Assembly (NCBI GenBank): GCA_003096535.1
Contig: QEKJ01000014.1
Coordinates: 1 to 64,000, forward strand
DNA: 64,000 nucleotides
From: Agathobaculum butyriciproducens
Lineage (GTDB): Bacteria; Bacillota; Clostridia; Oscillospirales; Butyricicoccaceae
Direction: 5' to 3'
Shown: one piece after another, positions 36,757-45,496 of the stretch
Position numbering within the stretch: position 1 is the stretch's first letter
Layout of the letters: the number at the start of each line of letters is the position of its first letter
Program-made: the position numbers and the translations under genes
The notes under the pieces: generated by a model
Told to the model about the DNA's origin: nothing
Database searches by the model: none
What the model saw: the letters and a program-made list of their open reading frames with translations, nothing else

Positions 36757-38610
36757 TTATTTTGCGAGTTCCGCCAGAAATTCATCCATGTTGGTGTCTT
36801 CCGTCATGGTAATGCGGTGCATGCTGTACAGCGTCTGCGGCAAACCCTGTACGATCGCATTCACGCCCGGCTGGGTGGTGAACGTCAGCTCGATGCCCTG
36901 GCTGCGCAGCGCATCCATCGTCAGTGTGCCGTACGCGCCTTCCGGATAAGACAGCGCGTTGACCTTCTCGCCGGTGATCGGCTCGATAGCCTGCTGGCTC
37001 TGCTGGATATCAGCCTTGACAGCGGCTTCGTAGTCCGCATCGCTTTCGCCGGGCAGCTGCGCGAGTGTTTCCCGAACACGGTCGTTTCCGTCCTCAAACG
37101 GCGGCCACTGGTGCATGTCATAGGTGTGACTCTGGATGGAAATCAGGCCGGAATCCACCATTTCCTGCATTTCAGCCGCGCCGAAGTGCGGTGTCATGGC
37201 GTGGTCGGTGTCCTTGTAGGTATCCTTGCCGATGGAAACGCCGATGGCGAAAATGGTCGCCTTCATGTTGTATTCCCCCAGCACCGGGAACGCGTCCTCG
37301 TAGTTGCTCAGATAGCCGTCGTCAAACGTGAGGACGATAGGCTTTTCGGGCAGCGGCGTACCGTTGTAGACGTAATCGCGCAGCTGCTCAAGCGAAATCG
37401 TGTTGCAGCCGGCATCGGAAAGTGCCTGAATCTGCTTGCGGAACGTCTCCGGCGAAATGGTAGCTGAGCCGCTCACATCCTCGGTCAGCTGGTGCCACGT
37501 CAGCACCGGAACCTGAACGGCGGTGTCGTCGTCCGTGCGCGGTGCAGGACGCTGCGTGAAATAGTCATGCGGCGTGTCAGCCGTTACATAAGTGCCGAAA
37601 TCCGACGGAATCGCGGTGATGGCAGGCGTAAAGTCGGGATACTCCTTCTCGGCAATGCGGGCTGCCATCATCTCGCCGATGTTGTTGCGGAAGTGCGTGC
37701 TGTCGTAGAAGAAGCGCGGCTCACTGCTGACAGACGAGGACGAAAAATCCCAGTAATCGGTCACTTTGGCAAGAGATTCGTAGAAATTCGTGATATCCTC
37801 GTCGTAAAAGTTCTTGTAATAGTCGGTGTACACCGGAGCGGTCAGCACAATGAGATTAACGCCGTTTTCCTCGCAAACCTTGCGGATTGCAGCCACCGAC
37901 TGCATGCAGGCTTCGGTCTTGTACAGGTGCAGCGGCTCGTGATTGGGATAATTGGTGAATACCGGATAGGCGTTCAGATAATCCGCGGTAGAGCCGATCG
38001 GCTCCACATCACGCACGCGCTTGTCATACGCGCCGGTTTGCTCGTCGAATACGTCGAACGACTGCGGCATGAGAGTGTCTTTCTTCTTGTTCACCAGCTT
38101 CTGATAGCCATACCGCGGGTCCGCGAGGAGAAACCGCGAGTAATACGACAGCGCGGACATATCCGGATCGGTTTTGTAGTGCAGGCTGTGGGTCAGCTTG
38201 TTGGACTCATCATCGTAGGTCAGGCCATTGTCCAGATACACATTCAGCACCAGATTTTTGACTGTGTAGTTGTCAATCAGGTAGTTTGCGATCTTTTCGC
38301 AGTCCTTCATATCCGCACCGTACATGATGAGGTTGTAGAACTTCGCGTTCAGCATCTCGTTAAACGATTCGGTCGGCAGCGAGCTGGTGGACGAGCAGCC
38401 GAGGAAATACGAGTCGTACTCGTCATGGTGCTGCTCGAGATAGGAGATTTTCGCCGCACGCGGGTTGTTGGTCTCGTCATACGAAAACCACTGCATAAAC
38501 CGGTCGCCGAACGCGCCGAACGGGTCGGTGACGTAGTTGAATCCGGCCAGCAGTGCGGCCAGGATCAGCACGATAACGGGCAGAGAAAGCACCCATTTTT
38601 TTGCGTTCAT
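36757..38610 (-). CDS. DltD-like SGNH protein fused to NodB polysaccharide deacetylase
   Basis: A 617-residue fusion. TM anchor about residues 5-25, then an extracellular SGNH/DltD-like domain with YFLGCSSTSSLP (nucleophile Ser) and FFYDSTHFRNNIGE (Asp and His). From about residue 365 a polysaccharide deacetylase domain follows: VLTWHQL, LTFDDGYLSN (FDDG near 429), SIQSHTYDMHQW (metal-binding His pair) and ALSYPEGAYG. One polypeptide thus couples an acyl-transfer or esterase module with sugar N-deacetylation. ATG 38610 follows AAGGAGG; a longer frame has no site. Last gene of the operon, 11 nt after the MBOAT gene. Confidence 0.85.
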   Translation of the reverse strand: MNAKKWVLSLPVIVLILAALLAGFNYVTDPFGAFGDRFMQWFSYDETNNPRAAKISYLEQHHDEYDSYFLGCSSTSSLPTESFNEMLNAKFYNLIMYGADMKDCEKIANYLIDNYTVKNLVLNVYLDNGLTYDDESNKLTHSLHYKTDPDMSALSYYSRFLLADPRYGYQKLVNKKKDTLMPQSFDVFDEQTGAYDKRVRDVEPIGSTADYLNAYPVFTNYPNHEPLHLYKTEACMQSVAAIRKVCEENGVNLIVLTAPVYTDYYKNFYDEDITNFYESLAKVTDYWDFSSSSVSSEPRFFYDSTHFRNNIGEMMAARIAEKEYPDFTPAITAIPSDFGTYVTADTPHDYFTQRPAPRTDDDTAVQVPVLTWHQLTEDVSGSATISPETFRKQIQALSDAGCNTISLEQLRDYVYNGTPLPEKPIVLTFDDGYLSNYEDAFPVLGEYNMKATIFAIGVSIGKDTYKDTDHAMTPHFGAAEMQEMVDSGLISIQSHTYDMHQWPPFEDGNDRVRETLAQLPGESDADYEAAVKADIQQSQQAIEPITGEKVNALSYPEGAYGTLTMDALRSQGIELTFTTQPGVNAIVQGLPQTLYSMHRITMTEDTNMDEFLAELAK

Positions 38611-38621
38611 GCTCTGCCTCC

Positions 38622-40163
38622 TTAAAATTGCTTGTAGATGAACTCGGACGAGATGTATCCGGCACGGAAAATGCCGAACAGCAGCAGGACCACGAGCGAA
38701 ACGGTCAGCACGGTCAGCTGCATGAGCGCCGGGCGCTCGTTGAGCCACGCCTGCACATCCGTGCCGCGTTCCTCAAAGAACTCCACGCCGTGGACGATGA
38801 GAATGCCGACAAAAATGATGATAAAGTCGGAAATACCCAGTCCAAGCGTCGGCACAACCGACGTAAACTCACTGAAATGCGGGTGCAGCACGGTCGTTCC
38901 GAGCAGCGTGAATACAGTCTTGAGACGCGGTGCGCGGGTGAAATAACGGCCGATAAACACCAGTCCGAACGTGCGGACGGTCATAAAAATACGCCAGCCG
39001 GTCGATTTGTCGTTGATGTGCAGCTTTTCCTTCCACGACAGGAAGCGGCGCTCCATCAGCAGGGAAGCGGTAATGAGGATACCGTTCCACAGGCCGAACG
39101 CAATGTAGCGGAAGTTGGCGCCGTGCCAGATGCCGATGATCAAATACACGATAAACGTAGCGGTCGAGGTGGCACAGATCTTGCCCATCATGCCCTTGAA
39201 ATGCTTGCGCGCCCACTTGCCGAGCTTGCCGAACGGCTTGGAAAACGCCAGAGGATAGAACACATAGTCGCGCATCCACGCACCGAGTGTGATGTGCCAG
39301 CGGCGCCAGTAGTCGGTGAGCGAGGTGGAAAACAGCGGTTGGCGGAAGTTGAGCGTCATATCGATGCCGAACATGCGCGCGACGCCGCGTGTGATGTCGA
39401 TGCCGCCGGAAAAATCGCAGTACAGCTGAATGCAGTAAAACAGAATACCGAGCGCAATGACAGCACCGCCGTAGGGACAGTTCTCCATGATGACGTTGTT
39501 TACCAGAACAGCCGCGCGGTCGGCGATGACGATTTTTTTGAAGTAACCCCAGAGCGCCAGCTGAATGCCGATCTGCAGGTCGTCCCAGCACAGCTTGCGC
39601 TCTGCGGTAAGCTGCGGCGCCAGCTGATCGAAACGGCTGATCGGTCCCTGCACCATCTGCGGGAAGAACGATACGAACAGACTGTAGCGCAGCGGATTGC
39701 GCTCGGGCGCATATTTGCCGCGGTACACGTCAATGACATAGCTCATGGACTGGAAAATGAAAAACGACAGACCGAGCGGCACGACAAAATCCCATCGGGG
39801 AATGTGATTGCCGAGCGCGGACGGCAGCAGCTCGAGCGTGAAATTCCAGTATTTCATCGCGTAGAGCAAGCCAAAACAGCAGACCGCGCAAATTATCGCG
39901 ATCTGCTTCTTTTTGTGCTGTATTTGGGCCTTTTGCGCCTTGTCGGCAGGCTTGATGGCGTTATAGCGTCCGAGAATAAGTCCGGTTACCCAGGTCATTC
40001 CGGCTACCAGAACCACCCACGCAAACGCCTTGACCGAGCCGGCCATGTAAAACGCCGCACTCGCCAGCAGCAGGATGCACCACTGTGCCTTTTTCGGTAC
40101 AATATAGTAAAGCAGCACGCTCGCAATGGTGAGTACGATAAACGAAGCAGAAGTAAAAGCCAT
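38622..40163 (-). CDS. MBOAT-family O-acyltransferase (DltB-like)
   Basis: A 513-residue protein with about 11 membrane helices. The MBOAT core is visible: WDFVVPLGLSFFIFQSMSYVIDVYRG, FFPQMVQGPI, SLTDYWRRWHITLGAW and the catalytic-His segment IGIWHGANFRYI. DltB-like MBOATs move an acyl or D-alanyl group from a carrier protein across the membrane. It starts on the last base of the carrier-protein stop (1-nt overlap). Alternative: an alginate O-acetyltransferase (AlgI-like) role; operon context favours carrier-protein coupling. Confidence 0.9.
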   Translation of the reverse strand: MAFTSASFIVLTIASVLLYYIVPKKAQWCILLLASAAFYMAGSVKAFAWVVLVAGMTWVTGLILGRYNAIKPADKAQKAQIQHKKKQIAIICAVCCFGLLYAMKYWNFTLELLPSALGNHIPRWDFVVPLGLSFFIFQSMSYVIDVYRGKYAPERNPLRYSLFVSFFPQMVQGPISRFDQLAPQLTAERKLCWDDLQIGIQLALWGYFKKIVIADRAAVLVNNVIMENCPYGGAVIALGILFYCIQLYCDFSGGIDITRGVARMFGIDMTLNFRQPLFSTSLTDYWRRWHITLGAWMRDYVFYPLAFSKPFGKLGKWARKHFKGMMGKICATSTATFIVYLIIGIWHGANFRYIAFGLWNGILITASLLMERRFLSWKEKLHINDKSTGWRIFMTVRTFGLVFIGRYFTRAPRLKTVFTLLGTTVLHPHFSEFTSVVPTLGLGISDFIIIFVGILIVHGVEFFEERGTDVQAWLNERPALMQLTVLTVSLVVLLLFGIFRAGYISSEFIYKQF

Positions 40164-40390
40164 TAGTCCTGTGCGTTCTCGATCAGTTCAACGATGGCGT
40201 CAACCGAGTTGAAGTTCTCCGGCGTCAGGTCGTTGACACCCAGCTGAACGTCAAACTCCTCCATCAGCTCGGAAATAACGGCTACGATGTCGAGGGAATC
40301 GATGATGCCGTCGTCGATGATGGCAGTTTCGTTCTCAAAGTCGTTGCCCGGGCAGATCTCATTCAGAATTTCGATAATTTTTTCTCTCAT
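40163..40390 (-). CDS. Acyl/aminoacyl carrier protein (DltC-like)
   Basis: A 75-residue four-helix carrier. IIDSLDIVAVISEL carries the Ser that receives phosphopantetheine (DSL). Strongly acidic, as carriers are. It should accept the adenylated substrate from the upstream enzyme and deliver it to the MBOAT. AAAGGAG precedes the ATG. Confidence 0.92.
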   Translation of the reverse strand: MREKIIEILNEICPGNDFENETAIIDDGIIDSLDIVAVISELMEEFDVQLGVNDLTPENFNSVDAIVELIENAQD

Positions 40391-40404
40391 GGTCGATTTC
40401 TCCT

Positions 40405-41181
40405 TTAATTATATTGCAGCACGGCGGAAGTCCATCCGTCGGGCCGGTAGCCGTGTTGTTCGTAAAAATGCTCGGCCGGAGCATTGCCGGTCCGTGCCCA
40501 TACCTGACTTTTTGCGCCGTCTGTCACACGCAGGTAGGCGGTGAGCAGTTCGCCTGCCAGTCCGCGTCCGCGGCAGTCCGCACGCACGGCAAGATGCCGA
40601 ATCTCGGTAGAGGCGCGGGAAACCGCAAAATGCAGCACACCGGAAACACCTTTTTCGTCCCGGGTGATAACGGTATGGCCGTTTGCGAGGTTTTCGCGCA
40701 GATTGTCTGCAGTCGGCAGACAGCCGGTGAGAGCGGAGAAGTGCTCACTTAAAAAGTGGGAAACGTCCTCGAAATCCTCCGGCTTTGCCGGAACTGCGGT
40801 TGTTTCCGCCGGAAATGCTTCCGGTTTGCGGGTGCGCCGCGTGCGGCGCAGCACCTGACGAAAACCGAGGGCACAGAACTGCTCGGCGGCATTAGCCATG
40901 ACCTCCGCGTCTTTCGCGCGGCAGGACAGCTCGGTCACAACCGGCCTGTCCGTCTCCGGCAGGGAAAGCACCGCGCCCGGATGCAGGTAGAACGTCATCA
41001 CAAGGTGGTCGCCGCGTTCGCGGAACAGCAGCAGAGCGCCGTCTGCCTCGTGGATGTACAGTCCGTTTTCGATTTCGCGTGTGTAGTCCTCACCGCGCAG
41101 AAAGTTGTTGGTGATGACACCTTTCTTGAGCTGTGCGTTCAGCAGATCGGAAATCTGTGCGAAATTCTCAATCTTCCGCAT
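40405..41181 (-). CDS. GNAT-family acetyltransferase
   Basis: A 258-residue protein. The C-terminal half is a GNAT domain: IRHLAVRADCRGRGLAGELL is the acetyl-CoA binding motif A and FYEQHGYRPDGW the motif B end. The N-terminal half (YIHEADGALLLFRERG) looks like a degenerate GNAT repeat or lid. Dlt operons normally lack such a gene. It overlaps the adenylation gene by 14 nt, so the product probably acts on the same substrate, for example acetylating the amino acid or carrier-bound product. Confidence 0.85.
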   Translation of the reverse strand: MRKIENFAQISDLLNAQLKKGVITNNFLRGEDYTREIENGLYIHEADGALLLFRERGDHLVMTFYLHPGAVLSLPETDRPVVTELSCRAKDAEVMANAAEQFCALGFRQVLRRTRRTRKPEAFPAETTAVPAKPEDFEDVSHFLSEHFSALTGCLPTADNLRENLANGHTVITRDEKGVSGVLHFAVSRASTEIRHLAVRADCRGRGLAGELLTAYLRVTDGAKSQVWARTGNAPAEHFYEQHGYRPDGWTSAVLQYN

Positions 41182-42688
41182 GGATAAATTGCTCCTTCAG
41201 CTTGACGCGGTCGATCTTGCCGTTGGCGTTCATCGGCAGTGCGTCCAGCTTTTCGTAGATGTTGGGCAGCATGTACTTGGGCACCAGCCTGCGCATGGCA
41301 CGCGCGAGTGCCGCGGCATCCGGTTCGCCCTCGTAGATGCAGACAATGCGGTCGCGGTTGCGGTCGAACAGGCAGGCTGCTGCGGCGATGCCGTCCACGC
41401 TGTGCAGCGCGGTTTCGATTTCGCCAAGCTCGATGCGGTAGCCCATGTGCTTGATCTGGCCGTCCTGCCGCGACAGGAAATACAGCAGACCGTCGTCCTT
41501 CTTGACGGCAATATCGCCCGTGCGGTACAGAATATCGCGGAAATACGGGTTTGCCGGGTTCTGGATAAAGCATTCGTTCGTCTTTTCCCAGTTGCCGAAG
41601 TAGCCGCTGGCCAGTCCGCTGCCGCGCACGCAGATTTCACCGGCCTCGCCGTCCGGAACGGGCTTGCCGTCCTTGTCGAGCAGTATAATCTGCATATTGC
41701 GGCAGGCTTTGCCAATCGGAATGGCTTCATCGTCGCGGTAGTCGCGGGTGAGATGGAATGCGGCACAGTCCACGGTGGTCTCGGTCGGTCCGTACATGTT
41801 GACAACCTCAAGACCCGGAATCGCGGCCTTCCACGCGTTCACATAGCGCGCCTGCAGCGCCTCACCGCCGAGAGCGGCTTTGCGCAGCGTGGGCGGCGCG
41901 CACTTGCTCAGTGCACCCGAACTTGCCACAAAGTGGAACGCGCTGGTCGCCCAGTTGATGGCGGTCACGCCGACACGCTCCATCTCCTTGAGCAGCAGCA
42001 TCGGGAAGGTAAACAGCTTTTTCGAGAAAATATGGCAGGTTGCACCGAGCGAAAGGGTCTGGTACAGATCCTTGCACGAAAGATCAAAGTAAAACGGCGC
42101 CTGATTGCCGAAAATATCATGCTCGGTGTAGCCGCAGAACTCGCTCATCCAGTCGGTGAAGTCGATGACCGCACGGTGCGGAATGACGATTCCCTTCGGC
42201 GCACCGGTCGAACCCGAGGTGAACAGCAGGTAAACCGGGTCAATATCCAGTACGCTCTCACGGATGGACTGCAGCAGGTCTGCGTCAGCTGGTGCGGCAA
42301 AGCCCTCGTCCATCGAGATGAGCGGGGCACAGTCGGCAAGCGGCTCGGCCTGCTTGCGGTTGCCCTCGGCGTAGACGATGGCAACAGGATGGACCTGCTC
42401 GAAAATACGGCGGATACGCGCTTCCGGCATGTGGTCGTCGATCGGAACGTAGCAGCCGCCCGCATACAGCACGCCCTGCATCGCGGCAACGCTTTCGGCC
42501 GTGCGGCCGATCAAAACCGCGACCGGCTTGTGCAGCGTATCGACGGTCTTGGCAAGGTGCGTGCCCAGACCCTGTGCGGCCTTCAGCAGCTCGCCGAAGG
42601 TGAACACGCGGTTCTCATCGCAGAACGCAGGCTTGTCCGCGTGCATTCGGGCAGAGGATTCCAAATATTCGAGTACATTTTTTCTCAT
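41168..42688 (-). CDS. DltA-like amino-acid adenylation enzyme
   Basis: A 506-residue stand-alone A domain. The P-loop is LLFTSGSTGAPKG (residues 155-166). FYFDLSCKDL (199-208) contains the Asp that binds the substrate amine, followed by YGPTETT (299-305), YRTGD, and the C-terminal NGKIDRVKL with the catalytic Lys. The layout is DltA-like. At the DltA FCGE position it reads AALGGEAL (271-278), so the Cys linked to D-Ala selection is Gly. ATG 42688 is chosen over 42694 for spacing to GAGGAAG. First gene of the operon. Confidence 0.88.
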   Translation of the reverse strand: MRKNVLEYLESSARMHADKPAFCDENRVFTFGELLKAAQGLGTHLAKTVDTLHKPVAVLIGRTAESVAAMQGVLYAGGCYVPIDDHMPEARIRRIFEQVHPVAIVYAEGNRKQAEPLADCAPLISMDEGFAAPADADLLQSIRESVLDIDPVYLLFTSGSTGAPKGIVIPHRAVIDFTDWMSEFCGYTEHDIFGNQAPFYFDLSCKDLYQTLSLGATCHIFSKKLFTFPMLLLKEMERVGVTAINWATSAFHFVASSGALSKCAPPTLRKAALGGEALQARYVNAWKAAIPGLEVVNMYGPTETTVDCAAFHLTRDYRDDEAIPIGKACRNMQIILLDKDGKPVPDGEAGEICVRGSGLASGYFGNWEKTNECFIQNPANPYFRDILYRTGDIAVKKDDGLLYFLSRQDGQIKHMGYRIELGEIETALHSVDGIAAAACLFDRNRDRIVCIYEGEPDAAALARAMRRLVPKYMLPNIYEKLDALPMNANGKIDRVKLKEQFIHAED

Positions 42689-42704
42689 AGACATACTTCC
42701 TCAT

Positions 42705-42744
42705 TATGATAGTCTATTTTATCATAGAGGGCGGAAAAAGTAAA
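42705..42744 (-). promoter_or_regulatory. Candidate promoter of the dlt-like operon
   Basis: On the minus strand TTTACT (42744-42739), a 17-bp spacer, then TAAAAT (42721-42716). The -10 is nested in an inverted repeat TATGATA/TATCATA (42705-42711, 42720-42726) that could be an operator. Confidence 0.5.
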
Positions 42745-42757
42745 CGGAAAACGGCGG

Positions 42758-43318
42758 TCACGCCGGAGAATCCATCCAGCGTGCGGTTTCATCCATAATA
42801 TCGTGCAGAATAAAAATATCGTGCAAGGTATCGCCGGTTTCCATTGAGTGGTTGGCGTTTTCGGTCAGATAGAGCGGAATGCCGATCTTCCGGCAGCCGT
42901 TCGTGATCATCTCGGTGTTCGCCCACGGATCGGCGGTGCCGTGAAAGGCGATGCCGGTCGGGTCGAGATAGGGCAGGGCCTGTTCAATCGGCGTGTAGTA
43001 TACCTGCCGCGGATGAATGTTGTGCTGAACAGCATACCGTGCGGCAATCGCAGTGCCGATGCTCTTCGAGAGGAAGAAAACACGGTCGTAAGCGGTCCAG
43101 TCGATGGCGGTAAGCTGTTCCTCTGCGGCAGAAAGCGCGATCTGCACAGCTTGTTCGATTTTTTCGGGGTGACCTCTCAAACCGGTCGGCAGAGCGGGAT
43201 ACTGCACCGCGAGCAGGTCGCAGCCGCGTGCGCGTGCAAGTTTGGCGCTGTAATACAGCAGCGGTTTGTCGATATGGTAGCCGATGCCGGGGAACAGCAC
43301 GGCAAGCTGGTTGCTCAT
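42758..43318 (-). CDS. Small alpha/beta hydrolase
   Basis: A 186-residue protein with a lipase/esterase-like fold. FFLSKSIGTAIA is a G/SxSxG nucleophile elbow variant (SKSIG), FHGTADPWANTE supplies the acid and ENANHSMETGD the His. AVLFPGIGYHIDKPLLYY is the oxyanion strand. Substrate unknown. It lies between the dlt-like operon and the desulfurase gene, 30 nt after the latter, so it could be its operon partner. Confidence 0.72.
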   Translation of the reverse strand: MSNQLAVLFPGIGYHIDKPLLYYSAKLARARGCDLLAVQYPALPTGLRGHPEKIEQAVQIALSAAEEQLTAIDWTAYDRVFFLSKSIGTAIAARYAVQHNIHPRQVYYTPIEQALPYLDPTGIAFHGTADPWANTEMITNGCRKIGIPLYLTENANHSMETGDTLHDIFILHDIMDETARWMDSPA

Positions 43319-43348
43319 AGGTAAGGCTCCTTTTGGGGAAATACAGGG

Positions 43349-44482
43349 TTACTCCGCCAGCTCCCGCACGGCGGCAATCGCGGTATCGACCTCGTTTTCC
43401 GTGTTGAAATACGAAAAGCTGAAGCGCACCGCGCCCTGCTGCACGGTGCCGAGCGCCTCGTGCATGCGCGGCGCACAGTGTGCACCGGCGCGTGTGGCGA
43501 TGTCGTAATCGGCAAACAGCGCGTCCGCGACTTCGGCGGAGTCATAGTCGCGGATGTTAAGCGCGACAACAGCCGCACGTTCCGACCGGGAGAAATCGCC
43601 GTAGACGGTCACGCCGTCAAGGTCCTTCACACCGTCGTAAAACCGCCGCATGAGTGCACGTTCGTGTGCTCCGATGGCCTGCACGGTCTGTTTTTCGATA
43701 AATTTCAGCGCGGCATGCAGTCCGGCGATGCCGTGCGTATTGAGCGTGCCCGCCTCGAGCCGTGCAGGATACGCCTGCGGCTGTTCGCGGTCGTAGGAGT
43801 GAATGCCGGTGCCGCCGCGGAGCAGCGGCCGAAGCTCTACGCCCGGCCGGATGCACAGACCGCCGGTTCCCTGCGGACCCATCAGGCCCTTGTGGCCGGT
43901 GAAGCAGAGCACGTCAATGTTCATGCGCTGCATGTCGATCGGTACCGCACCTGCCGTCTGCGATGCATCTGCGACCAGAAGCGCACCGTGTGCGTGCGCC
44001 ATTGCACCGATTTTGGCGATATCGAGCAGGTTTCCGGTCAGATTGGATGCATGCGTGCAGACAACGGCCTTGGTTTCCGGTCGAAAGAGCGTTTCCATAT
44101 CCTCATAGCGGATATTGCCCTGACGGTCTGCCGGTACAAAATCCACCGATACGCCGCGCGTCTGCAGATCATACAGCGGACGGAGCACGGAATTGTGCTC
44201 CAGATCGGTCGAAATGACGTGATCGCCGGACGAAAACAGACCGTAAATTGCAATATTCAGCGCCTCGGTGGAGTTTGCGGTGAACACAACATGGTCCGCA
44301 CGCGGACAGTCGAACAGCTTCGCCAGCCGACTCCGCGTCTCGAACACCATGCGCGACGCGGAAAGCGACACACCATGTGCGCCGCGCGATGCATTTCCTG
44401 CGGTAAGGATGGCGTTTTTGACCGCCTCCGCGACTTCAGGCGGCTTGTGCAGCGTGGTCGCTGCGTTATCCAGATAAATCAT
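43349..44482 (-). CDS. Cysteine desulfurase family protein (class V aminotransferase)
   Basis: A 377-residue PLP enzyme. MIYLDNAATTLHKPP opens the protein, LEHNSVLRPL and VADASQTAGAV line the cofactor site, and CFTGHKGLMGPQGTG carries the PLP Lys. RAGAHCAPRMHEALGT holds the persulfide/selenide Cys. It releases S or Se from cysteine or selenocysteine. The start IYLDNAATTLHKP and neighbours DUF3343 and YedF match the selenium-linked subfamily. GGAGG precedes the ATG. Confidence 0.92.
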   Translation of the reverse strand: MIYLDNAATTLHKPPEVAEAVKNAILTAGNASRGAHGVSLSASRMVFETRSRLAKLFDCPRADHVVFTANSTEALNIAIYGLFSSGDHVISTDLEHNSVLRPLYDLQTRGVSVDFVPADRQGNIRYEDMETLFRPETKAVVCTHASNLTGNLLDIAKIGAMAHAHGALLVADASQTAGAVPIDMQRMNIDVLCFTGHKGLMGPQGTGGLCIRPGVELRPLLRGGTGIHSYDREQPQAYPARLEAGTLNTHGIAGLHAALKFIEKQTVQAIGAHERALMRRFYDGVKDLDGVTVYGDFSRSERAAVVALNIRDYDSAEVADALFADYDIATRAGAHCAPRMHEALGTVQQGAVRFSFSYFNTENEVDTAIAAVRELAE

Positions 44483-44493
44483 GATTTCCTCCG

Positions 44494-44736
44494 TCAGTCG
44501 AACAGTTCGACGAGAGCATGTGTCTCGAATCCGATGCCGGTTTCACGCAGAGCGTCGAGGAGCGCCTGTTCCTCGCTTGTTTCGGTCTTCCATGCCAGTC
44601 CGCAGCCTGCGCTCATCTGAGAGGGAATCGGGATCATGCGTCCAGGCAGACCGCGCTGCGTGAACATGGCTTCTGCCGCGAGCGCCTGCTCGGTGGACGC
44701 GAACGCGATGACCGCAAACGGCCGTTTGCGCCGCAT
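44494..44736 (-). CDS. DUF3343 protein
   Basis: An 80-residue protein with AVIAFASTEQALAAEAMF, a central GLPGRMIPIPSQMSAGCGLAW and a short acidic tail. The conserved SAGCGLA Cys is the likely functional residue, perhaps a S/Se carrier site. DUF3343 genes co-occur with yedF in selenium-using bacteria. The start ATG overlaps the yedF stop (TGATG); it is 11 nt before the desulfurase gene. Confidence 0.85.
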   Translation of the reverse strand: MRRKRPFAVIAFASTEQALAAEAMFTQRGLPGRMIPIPSQMSAGCGLAWKTETSEEQALLDALRETGIGFETHALVELFD

Positions 44737-45347
44737 CACGGGCGCAGAATGAGGTCGGCCTGCATCTGCTTCTCGGTGATGACGTACATGTTGGTCACGT
44801 CACCGACTGCCAGCTTGTCGGTCAGGCCGTAGTGGTTGAGACAGGTACCGCAGGTTAGAATCTCCACACCGAGCGATGCCAGGTTTTTCAGATCCTCGAG
44901 CGATGCCGAGTCTTCGCAGGTCAGGCGTGCGCCGCCGTTGTAGAACAGAATCGCGCTCGGCAGGTGCTCCTGCTGGGTGAGCGCAAAAATAAAGCCTTTC
45001 ATCAGAATACGACCCAGTTCCTCATCGCCCTCGCCCATATGGTCGGCGGAAATGACAACGACTGTCTTTTTCTGCGCCGCCGGTACCGTGCAGGCAATCT
45101 GTTCATCGGCTTCTGCCTTGCCGATGGAATTTTCAGTCGTGATTGTCACGCAGAACTCCTTGTCCGAGCGCTTTTCGGTCGTGATCGAGCAGCCTTTGCT
45201 CTCCGCAAGGCGGGTCAGATTCTGCACCGCAATTTCATTATCTACCAGCGTCTGCACCGTGCCCGCACCGTTTAAATCCTGCAGCGCATGCAGCGTTTTG
45301 ATGACCGGAATCGGACATGCGTCACCGATCGCATTCACTTGTACCAT
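44736..45347 (-). CDS. yedF: Sulfurtransferase-like selenium metabolism protein YedF
   Basis: A 203-residue two-domain protein. The N-terminal TusA-like domain has NAIGDACPIPVIKT with the CPxP Cys. The C-terminal DsrE-like domain has ILFYNGGARLTCEDS and VEILTCGTCLNHYGL with a CGTC pair. This fusion marks selenium metabolism (YedF family). First gene of the yedF-DUF3343-desulfurase trio; no selD, selA or selenoprotein gene is in the window. GGAGGAA precedes the ATG. Confidence 0.9.
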   Translation of the reverse strand: MVQVNAIGDACPIPVIKTLHALQDLNGAGTVQTLVDNEIAVQNLTRLAESKGCSITTEKRSDKEFCVTITTENSIGKAEADEQIACTVPAAQKKTVVVISADHMGEGDEELGRILMKGFIFALTQQEHLPSAILFYNGGARLTCEDSASLEDLKNLASLGVEILTCGTCLNHYGLTDKLAVGDVTNMYVITEKQMQADLILRP

Positions 45348-45460
45348 AATAAAGTTCCTCCTTTAGGGGATGTTCTGTGGATAGTATAGCACAATAGAGC
45401 ACGGAAGACCATAATTTATCCACAGGCTTGCGGAATACTGGGTAGAGAGGATGGTTTTTC

Positions 45461-45490
45461 TTGACGGTGTTCTCTTAAAAAGGGTAAAAT
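45461..45490 (+). promoter_or_regulatory. Promoter placing transcription start at or beside an ATG
   Basis: TTGACG at 45461-45466 and TAAAAT at 45485-45490 with an 18-bp spacer. The expected start site is 6-7 nt further, at 45496-45497, which is the ATG of the next gene. A perfect TTATCCACA lies nearby at 45417-45425. Confidence 0.55.
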
Positions 45491-45496
45491 TACAGT

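Noticed and set aside
38601..40166. A 521-residue open frame on the plus strand
   Set aside because: Antisense of the MBOAT gene and strongly low-complexity in charged residues; no ribosome site.
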